From contig CAWEET010000007.1 of assembly GCA_963808165.1 (NCBI GenBank), positions 230,198 to 294,197 on the forward strand: a stretch of 64,000 nt of DNA, given 5' to 3'. How positions within the stretch are numbered: position 1 is the first letter of the stretch; each line of letters opens with the position of its first letter. This document shows positions 1 through 6,000 of the stretch, one piece after another. The notes under the pieces were generated by a model. It saw only the letters and a program-made list of their open reading frames with translations, was not told where the DNA came from and did not search any database. The position numbers and the translations under genes were made by a program. This DNA comes from Thiosocius sp963808165. GTDB lineage: Bacteria > Pseudomonadota > Gammaproteobacteria > Chromatiales > Chromatiaceae.

Positions 1-2
1 AG

Positions 3-428
3 CGCCGTGACTTCATCGTCACCTGGAACCTGGTCGCGCAGGTGCCCCTGTTCAGTTCGCTGAACGCCCGCGAGATCGCCGATATCACCATGCTGCTGCG
101 GCCGATGGAGGTAATGGCCAATGAGGTGGTGTTTCACAAAGAGGACGTCGCCGACAGTATGTATTTCATCGTGTCCGGTGAACTCGAGGTTGAGCTTCAA
201 CACCAGCCGCGCCGACTCGGTGCCAGCGAACATTTCGGCGAGCTGGGCCTCCTGTACCACAGACCCCGAACGGCGACGGTTATTGCAGTGACGCGCGCCG
301 AATTGCTCGAACTGGACGCCAGGGATCTGTACCATCTGTTCGAACGCAAGCCGCAACTGCGTCGCCTGATCATGCAGGAAGCCGAGCGACGTGTGGCCAA
401 CGACCGGGCCAATGCGGACAGAGGGTAG
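3..428 (+). CDS. C-terminal part of a cyclic-nucleotide-gated ion channel (5' truncated by window edge)
   Basis: The frame is open from the first bases of the window, so only the C-terminal 141 residues are present. It begins with a C-linker-like segment (RRDFIVTWNLVAQVPLF) of the kind that joins the pore helix to the nucleotide-binding domain in MloK1-type bacterial channels. A cNMP-binding beta-roll follows, with the phosphate-binding cassette FGELGLLYHRPRTATV, which keeps the Glu and Arg used for cAMP. A GTG at 42 could be read as a start but cuts the conserved linker, so I treat the gene as continuing upstream. The product is probably a membrane channel gated by cAMP. The alternative is a free cNMP-binding protein. 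Two nucleotide cyclases lie within 9 kb downstream. Confidence 0.75.
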   Translation, partial: RRDFIVTWNLVAQVPLFSSLNAREIADITMLLRPMEVMANEVVFHKEDVADSMYFIVSGELEVELQHQPRRLGASEHFGELGLLYHRPRTATVIAVTRAELLELDARDLYHLFERKPQLRRLIMQEAERRVANDRANADRG

Positions 429-624
429 CCGAGGTCGGTCGACAACGACACCGATGTTAAAGCCAACAGACATCGGAAGATACGCAGGCTGATCGGACTC
501 GACGACCTTTGCCGCAGAGAGATAGACCGCCAAGCCGCCATGGGCGGATCTGCGGCGCCCCGCGGCTCGACCCTCGCGGGATGCAAGTGCCCGAGCAGAC
601 GCTGCCGGGTTCTGTCCGGTGATT

Positions 625-1335
625 TCAGCGACCGGACTGCGCCATTTCACGCTCGTACAGCGCGGCCGAGAACAAGCCTCCCTGCTCCATCAGAGAGGCC
701 CGTTGCAGGCGCAGCTCCGTGCCCGGTGCTTCGGATTCGATGCGCCGCGAGATCCAGTCCACAGCATCGTACCAATAGCCCTGTTGCGCAGCCAGATAAG
801 GCCTCTCCAGCGTCGGGGCAAGCCCGAGCGAAGGTGCCGAATCGTCCATCAGGATGGCGCCGCGGGATATCAACAGCGGCAGGCGCTGATGCGCAAAGGG
901 TTCCAGCATGACACCCCACTCATAGTGAGTACCTGGCTCCAGACTGACGTTGTACAGGTCCAGGTCCAGATGCTGGATACCGCCATTCGGCTGCGGTGGC
1001 AGCAGGATCTCGAGCAGCGGCAGCGTGGTACCGACCTTGGCAAGACGGAACCGAACCCCATTGCGGAATCCCGGATTGATGTACCAGTAAAGGCGTGGCC
1101 GCGCCTGGCTGGTACGCGCGACATGATCGGGTGCCAGCACGCTCAGCTGACTGATGCTGCGGGTGCCGCCACCCACGCGCTGCGCGGGCGCACCCCGATT
1201 CGGCGGCTGGTAGCTGAACGCTGGCGGGGGAGGCACGCTGGATGCCCCGGCCGATTTCTCACAGGCGGCATGCGACTGCGCCGCGAGCAATACCAGGCCC
1301 GGCAACAATAAATGGCTGAGCTTAGTCATCTGCAT
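625..1335 (-). CDS. DUF928 family secreted protein
   Basis: This 236-residue protein starts with a signal peptide (MTKLSHLLLPGLVLLAAQSHA). A proline-rich stretch and a DUF928-type beta-rich domain follow, with the pattern RPRLYWYINPG and a later HYEWGVML. DUF928 proteins have no assigned reaction; they are known mainly as exported proteins found next to CHASE2-domain proteins. The start at 1335 has a GGAGGG ribosome site about 8 bases upstream, and the reading frame overlaps the end of the cyclase gene by 14 bases, so the two are translationally coupled. I infer that it works outside the inner membrane with the CHASE2 sensor, perhaps as its partner or ligand-binding accessory. Confidence 0.72.
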   Translation of the reverse strand: MQMTKLSHLLLPGLVLLAAQSHAACEKSAGASSVPPPPAFSYQPPNRGAPAQRVGGGTRSISQLSVLAPDHVARTSQARPRLYWYINPGFRNGVRFRLAKVGTTLPLLEILLPPQPNGGIQHLDLDLYNVSLEPGTHYEWGVMLEPFAHQRLPLLISRGAILMDDSAPSLGLAPTLERPYLAAQQGYWYDAVDWISRRIESEAPGTELRLQRASLMEQGGLFSAALYEREMAQSGR

Positions 1336-3253
1336 GTTCTTGTCCCTCCGATTTTCTACCGAGTATGGCAAAGACCCGTGTCTTTTCCGTGATCCCCTTC
1401 AGCTCGAAGCATCCCAAGTCCCAGGTAATGAAGGTTTTGTCGACCAGCGCGGCAGTCGCCTCACTGACCAGGATTCGGCAATTGTCGCTTTCGTCATCCG
1501 GGTTGGGGTCGGGGCAGTCTTTCAGGCTCTCGAGGCGCGAAGCCAGATTCACATTGCGTCCTACTGTCGTGTACTTCATGCGCGACGGGCTGCCGACCGT
1601 ACCGACAACGACCAGGCCCGTATGGATCCCGACACGCATCCCCATGCAGGCCCGCCCCTGGCTGCGCCATTGCCGATTGAGTGCGGTCAGCGCCTGGGCC
1701 AGGGCCAGCGCACAGTCGGCTGCCTGCAGCGCATGCTTCTCCGTCTCGTTCGGGGAAGAAAAGGGAACGCCGAAACTGGCCTTGATACCGTCGCCGGCGA
1801 AGTCGTCCAGTACCCCACCATAACGCATGATGACCTCGGTCAGCTCCGCGAGGTAACTGTTCAACCACTGCAGGAAGGACTCTGGATCCATTTGTTCCGA
1901 CACTCGGGTGAATCCCTGCAGGTCGGTAAACAGCGTGGTGACGGTCAAGGTGCGCGGCAACACCCGGCCGTCGTCCAGCACCTCGTCGCGCCGCTGCCAG
2001 ATGGCGCCGGCCACCTCGGGCGAAACGTGCCGCGCGAACAGGCTCATCAAAACCTGTTGGTCGCGACGCCGGTGCGCAGCCAGCAGCGCACTGCTCAGCG
2101 CGGCGGCAAATAGCCAGCCGAGAAGGTTGGGCACCACCGGGACCCACCAGCCCCAAAGATAGGCAGCTATCGCAACCCCGACCGCGCACAGCACACCGGC
2201 CAGGACGACCAACACAAAGCGCCAGGAGGGACCCGCAAACCAACCGGCGACGAACCCCAGCGCAACCCACAACCATAGCCAGGCAAGTTCGGCAGAGTCT
2301 CCCCAGGTACGCAGTGGGGGCCGCCCGGTGAGCGCGGCATCCAAGAGCAGCTGTGCGGCATGGGCATGGACGACCGAACCGGGTATCGTGCCGCTGCTTG
2401 TGTCCAGTATGGCGAACGGGGTGGTGAAGTGATCCTTCACGCTGTCGGCGGCCACGCCGAGGATCACGATGCGACCGTCTATCGCATCGGACGCGATCCG
2501 TCCCCGGCGGAGATCCCGCAGAGTATGAATCTGAAACGGCGAAGACGTGTCGCGATAGCGCAACATGATTTGGTAACCGCCGGCATCAGCATCGACGTAG
2601 CCACCCTCGTTGCCCTCGAGCGGCGCCAGGGAGACAGTCCCCAGGCGCATATGACTGGGGTTGGTCGCATCTGCAGCCGGATATATTCCGGCCGCTTGCA
2701 GATAGGCCAGCGCGAGCCGTAGGGAAAAAGCATAGCCGGTCCGCTCGCCGTGTGACAGGAACAGCAGGCTGCGCCGCACGACACCGCCGGGATCGGCAAG
2801 CAGGTCCGAGAAACCGACCCGATCGGTATTCCGCAACACGGGCGGGGGCGGTACACCAGGACTGTCGGCGCCAGGGAACTTCTCTATCACGATGATGCGC
2901 GGATCGGCCTGCAACAGCAGCTGCAAGTCGTCGTGACCCGGCGGCACCGCCAGGTCGCGATAGATATCCAGGCCAACCACCACGGGATCAAGGGCCAGAA
3001 CGTCTGTGAGGATACGGTGCAACTGGGCGTCGGTGAACGGCCAGTTACCCAGTTCCTGGATATCGGACTCCGATACCAACAGCAGCGACACCGCCGGCGG
3101 GAACGAATCGTCGGTCTCGACGCTGGCCGTCAACAGATCGTAAACGGCGAGTTCCAGCCGCTGCATATGCCCCTGGCCGCGCACCAGCGTGAGAACTGCG
3201 CCCAGCACGAGCAGGGAAATGACAATGAGTGGTAAGGGAGAGCGCTGCCTCAT
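1322..3253 (-). CDS. CHASE2-domain class III adenylate/guanylate cyclase
   Basis: A 643-residue membrane receptor cyclase. One N-terminal TM helix (about 8-24) leads into an extracytoplasmic CHASE2 domain (about 30-310). Three TM helices follow (about 322-392), then a cytoplasmic class III cyclase domain (about 432-632). The metal-binding aspartates are D444 (FTDLQGF) and D488 (FAGDG), and the transition-state residues N569 and R573 are present in NVNLASR. At the usual purine-selecting positions the Lys is replaced by D484 and the second site is T562, so the base specificity is not secure from sequence. It presumably turns an external signal into cAMP or cGMP. It lies 15 bases downstream of the broken crp/fnr gene and overlaps the DUF928 gene, forming one operon. 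Confidence 0.9.
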   Translation of the reverse strand: MRQRSPLPLIVISLLVLGAVLTLVRGQGHMQRLELAVYDLLTASVETDDSFPPAVSLLLVSESDIQELGNWPFTDAQLHRILTDVLALDPVVVGLDIYRDLAVPPGHDDLQLLLQADPRIIVIEKFPGADSPGVPPPPVLRNTDRVGFSDLLADPGGVVRRSLLFLSHGERTGYAFSLRLALAYLQAAGIYPAADATNPSHMRLGTVSLAPLEGNEGGYVDADAGGYQIMLRYRDTSSPFQIHTLRDLRRGRIASDAIDGRIVILGVAADSVKDHFTTPFAILDTSSGTIPGSVVHAHAAQLLLDAALTGRPPLRTWGDSAELAWLWLWVALGFVAGWFAGPSWRFVLVVLAGVLCAVGVAIAAYLWGWWVPVVPNLLGWLFAAALSSALLAAHRRRDQQVLMSLFARHVSPEVAGAIWQRRDEVLDDGRVLPRTLTVTTLFTDLQGFTRVSEQMDPESFLQWLNSYLAELTEVIMRYGGVLDDFAGDGIKASFGVPFSSPNETEKHALQAADCALALAQALTALNRQWRSQGRACMGMRVGIHTGLVVVGTVGSPSRMKYTTVGRNVNLASRLESLKDCPDPNPDDESDNCRILVSEATAALVDKTFITWDLGCFELKGITEKTRVFAILGRKSEGQEHADD

Positions 3254-3268
3254 CCGGCGCGGTGCGCA

Positions 3269-3918
3269 CTACCAGCGCGCGGGCGGTTTCTTGTTGAGGA
3301 CGATGCGCTTGTCCTCGAGTTGAATGTAGTCTCCCGCCTTCAGTTCTTTAAAGACCCGGCTGACCATCTCGCGCGACCCACCGATCATCTGTGCCAGCTC
3401 CTGCTGGGTAAGCGCCTGGGTGACCCATCGGCCAGCCTGCCGTATACATCGTTCAGAGCCAGCGCGCTCACCCGCTCGGTCAGCGTGCTCACCTGGTCGA
3501 CCAGTGCGCCAATGATGTCTAGAGCGATCTCGGGGTGGTCCGCCAGGCATTTGAGAAAATCGGGCTTGGAAATCAACAGAAAATGTGAATCCTCCAGTGT
3601 CATGACCGATTCCGTACGCGTCACGCCACGCAGCAACGCCTGCCCACCAAAGTACGAACCCGGCTCGTCGCATACATTGAACAAGACCTCCTTGCCCTCG
3701 TCGTCGGCAACATAGACCCTGACCTTGCCGGAGACAAGCACATACAGTGCGGACGAGTCGTCGCCCTTCTCCATGATCACAGTGTTCCCGCGATAGCGCT
3801 TGTTCTTGGCAAGGCTCTCCAGGGTCTGCAAATCCTCTGGAGACAAAGAAGAGAAGAGTGACACCTGGTCGAGCATGGGCGAGTCCTGGGCTGACGGAAT
3901 CCGGTCTTCCGAAAGCAT
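3269..3918 (-). pseudogene. Crp/Fnr family regulator, frameshifted
   Basis: The N-terminal part (ATG at 3918) encodes a cNMP-binding-like domain and the dimerisation helix, ending in ALNDVYGRLA. That frame then runs into noise and stops at 3385. The helix-turn-helix continues in another frame to a stop at 3269, starting at GRWVTQALTQQE and including the recognition helix SREMVSRVFKEL. About 15 residues normally found between VYGR and the HTH are missing, so this looks like an out-of-frame deletion near 3432-3445, not a single-base slip. The binding cassette reads FGGQALL instead of FGE, so canonical cAMP binding is doubtful even in the parent gene. The SRE..SR recognition helix resembles that of Crp. 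It heads the operon with the CHASE2 cyclase. Confidence 0.8.
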
Positions 3919-3941
3919 TCTAGGAAATCCCTGGAGCGGCG

Positions 3942-3956
3942 TGTGAAAAAGTCACA
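3942..3956. promoter_or_regulatory. TGTGA-N5-TCACA palindrome, candidate Crp/Fnr-type operator
   Basis: TGTGA AAAAG TCACA lies 24 bases upstream of the crp/fnr start and about 118 bases upstream of the divergent repeat-protein gene. The half-sites are exactly those of the E. coli CRP box, but the spacer is 5 rather than 6. The recognition helix of the adjacent regulator (SREMVSR) resembles that of Crp, so autoregulation or control of the divergent gene is plausible. This is an inference. Confidence 0.45.
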
Positions 3957-4073
3957 GATTGGGTGTGTCCTGCTTCAATGGGTCTTTTCCGGCCCACCCC
4001 CATCATTCTCCTCAACAGGACGGAACACGCCGGCGTGGGCAAACAAACCACGCAGATGCTCAGGAGAATGACC

Positions 4074-4439
4074 ATGATGAAGAAACACACCCTCGCTGCC
4101 GCCTTCGCCGCCCTGTTCGCCATCGCCGGGGCCGACTCGGTCAAGACCGACGTGACGATCCGACGCGCCTGCCAGGACCAGTCGGGTCGGTTGAACAAGC
4201 ACGAGCTGACTGCCGGTTCGGTGCGCGGCTCGCGGGTGATCGGTTCGATCGAGACGGATGTGCGGGTCGACTCGGTACGCCAGAGCGGTCTGCTGAACAG
4301 CCAGAAGGCGAACCTCGGCTCGGTCAACGACTCGAACGTGCTCGGCGCGGCGCAGACCAACGTCTATGCGCGCAACATCGCGCAGAGCCAGTCTGGCCTT
4401 CTGAACAAGCAGAAGATGAGCGTCGGCCCGGTCGACTGA
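4074..4439 (+). CDS. Small secreted protein with curlin-like repeats
   Basis: A 121-residue protein. Residues 1-20 form a signal peptide (MMKKHTLAAAFAALFAIAGA). The rest is three imperfect repeats of about 34-36 residues, each carrying QSG.LN at residues 36, 70 and 106, followed by a GSV..S.V.G and a T.V block. The spacing and the Gln-Ser-Gly-x-x-Asn signature resemble curlin repeats (CsgA/CsgB: S..QxGxxNxA), so a beta-solenoid or functional amyloid is possible. I see no csg genes nearby. AGGAG at 4062-4066 fits the start at 4074; in-frame ATGs at 4068 and 4077 are alternatives. It is divergent from the crp/fnr gene and may share the TGTGA-N5-TCACA site. I do not recognise a named family. Confidence 0.68.
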   Translation: MMKKHTLAAAFAALFAIAGADSVKTDVTIRRACQDQSGRLNKHELTAGSVRGSRVIGSIETDVRVDSVRQSGLLNSQKANLGSVNDSNVLGAAQTNVYARNIAQSQSGLLNKQKMSVGPVD

Positions 4440-4553
4440 CCTGTACCGCCGAGTCCGATGCCTTGCAAGCCCACCGGCATCGGGCCCCAACAGAGGGCGC
4501 AGTCAGTGCCGACCCACACTTTTTCAATCGACCAAGACCTTTGAACCAGTACA

Positions 4554-5004
4554 ATGAAACGCTATCTGATTCTGTTGATGCTGTTGCCGACATGGGGTAT
4601 CGCGGAATATCTGGCGGTAGAGGATGGCGGCGACGACGCGTTCGTCGGCCCGACCAAGGACGAAATCGAACTGATCCGCGGTCCATGAAACGCCACCGTA
4701 CGGTTCGAGCCATCCACTGTCTGCCGGGATTCGCAACAATGCCTCCGCCTACCAGGACAGGCTGGCCATCGACTGCACGATAAGCGACGATCGCGGATTT
4801 CGCGTCTTCAAAGACATCGTGTGCAAGTCCGCCCTCGCATCCAGCATCCGGCTCGCCCTGCCGCCGATCAGCATCCCGGAGCAGGGCCTTCCCCCGGGCG
4901 CGGTTGCCGAATTGGGCCTATACACGAAGGACAATCGTTGGATACGTGGCGAGGGCAGCTATCGCTACGACTGTCGCGTCTACTCCGTGGGCGGCCGCGA
5001 CTGA
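4554..5004 (+). pseudogene. Small exported protein of unknown function, apparently frameshifted
   Basis: ATG at 4554 opens a 44-residue frame with a clear signal peptide (MKRYLILLMLLPTWGIAEYL) that stops at 4686. From about 4684 another frame, with no convincing start, stays open to 5004. It reads HETPPYGSSHPLSAGIRN, then two cysteines in IDCTISDD and DIVCKSA, and ends SYRYDCRVYSVGGRD. The sum is a plausible periplasmic protein of about 150 residues broken by one frame change near 4675-4690. The 44-residue product could instead be a real short peptide, with the rest a relic. I recognise no family. Confidence 0.45.
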
Positions 5005-5170
5005 TGCGGCGCATCGCATACGACCGAGTGTTGGCCGACACGGATGCCCGAACTGGCCCATGTGCCTTCCCGTCCCCCCTGGCCGGGAGGTTGATTAAAG
5101 GCCAGGCGCAATCGGCCGAATTAAAGGTATCGGGAGAGAGCCCTTTCAAGACGCGCTGCCGGGGGAATGA

Positions 5171-5983
5171 ATGGAACAGGCGGATATGACCAAGATCGAC
5201 CAATCCTTACTGGAAAACCTGAGCATCGGGCTGTTGCTGCTCGAATCCGACGACCGCATCAGTTGGGCGAATGCTCGAGCGGCCCAGCTGCTGGGAAGAA
5301 CCGCCAGCGAGCTGGTCGGGCGCGCACCGGGTGACGTCGCGACCTCCATGCAACCCTTGCTGGGCAGCGAACCCCGGCTGCTGCAGGATGCCAGCGGAGA
5401 ACGCTGGTTGCGGCGGGAACTCTGCAGCGGCAACGGCCGCCAACGGCTGCTGGTCCTCGCGGATGTCAGCGCGCAGCAACAACTGGCCGATGAGAACGCC
5501 CGCCTCCGCCAGCAGGTTGAAGACATGCAGCTGACCGACGAACTCACCGGGCTGCCGAACAAACGGGCAATCAGCCAGGCACTCGACCTGCACATCTCGC
5601 GCAGCCGGCGTTACCAGAACCCTCTGAGTGTGGTTCTGGTTCACGTCGATCTGCAAAAGGCGGACGACGTGCAACCCCTGTCCGCCGATCCGGTGACCCT
5701 CAGCGTGTCGCGCTTCCTGCGTGACCGCCTGCGTTGGGTCGATCAGATCGCGCGCTGGGAAGATCAGATGTTCCTGATCGTGCTGCCGGAGACAGCGGAC
5801 TCCGATGCCCGCGGATTGCTGAACAAGATCGCAGCGGAACAGGACTATATGATCCTGCCCGAGGCGCTCGGCAAACTGCGTCCCCAACTCACCTTCGGCA
5901 TGGCATGCTGGGCTAAGGGCGACGACATCCGCACCCTGCTGCGCAAGGCGCTGCAAGACCTGCAGGAGGCAGGCGGCGCCTGA
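5171..5983 (+). CDS. PAS domain protein with degenerate GGDEF domain
   Basis: A 270-residue cytoplasmic protein. Residues about 11-105 form a PAS-like sensor (SIGLLLLESDDRISWANARAAQLLGR). A short coiled coil (about 103-120) precedes a GGDEF fold that opens with LTDELTGLPNKRA at 121-133. At the active-site loop the signature is EDQMF (residues 197-201, within RWEDQMFLIVLPE) instead of GGDEF, so diguanylate cyclase activity is very unlikely. Such domains usually act as GTP or c-di-GMP receptors or as protein-binding modules. The gene ends 17 bases before cyaA and is probably cotranscribed with it. A second in-frame ATG at 5186 is a possible start. Confidence 0.8.
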   Translation: MEQADMTKIDQSLLENLSIGLLLLESDDRISWANARAAQLLGRTASELVGRAPGDVATSMQPLLGSEPRLLQDASGERWLRRELCSGNGRQRLLVLADVSAQQQLADENARLRQQVEDMQLTDELTGLPNKRAISQALDLHISRSRRYQNPLSVVLVHVDLQKADDVQPLSADPVTLSVSRFLRDRLRWVDQIARWEDQMFLIVLPETADSDARGLLNKIAAEQDYMILPEALGKLRPQLTFGMACWAKGDDIRTLLRKALQDLQEAGGA

Positions 5984-6000
5984 CAGCCTGATGTGCGGGA

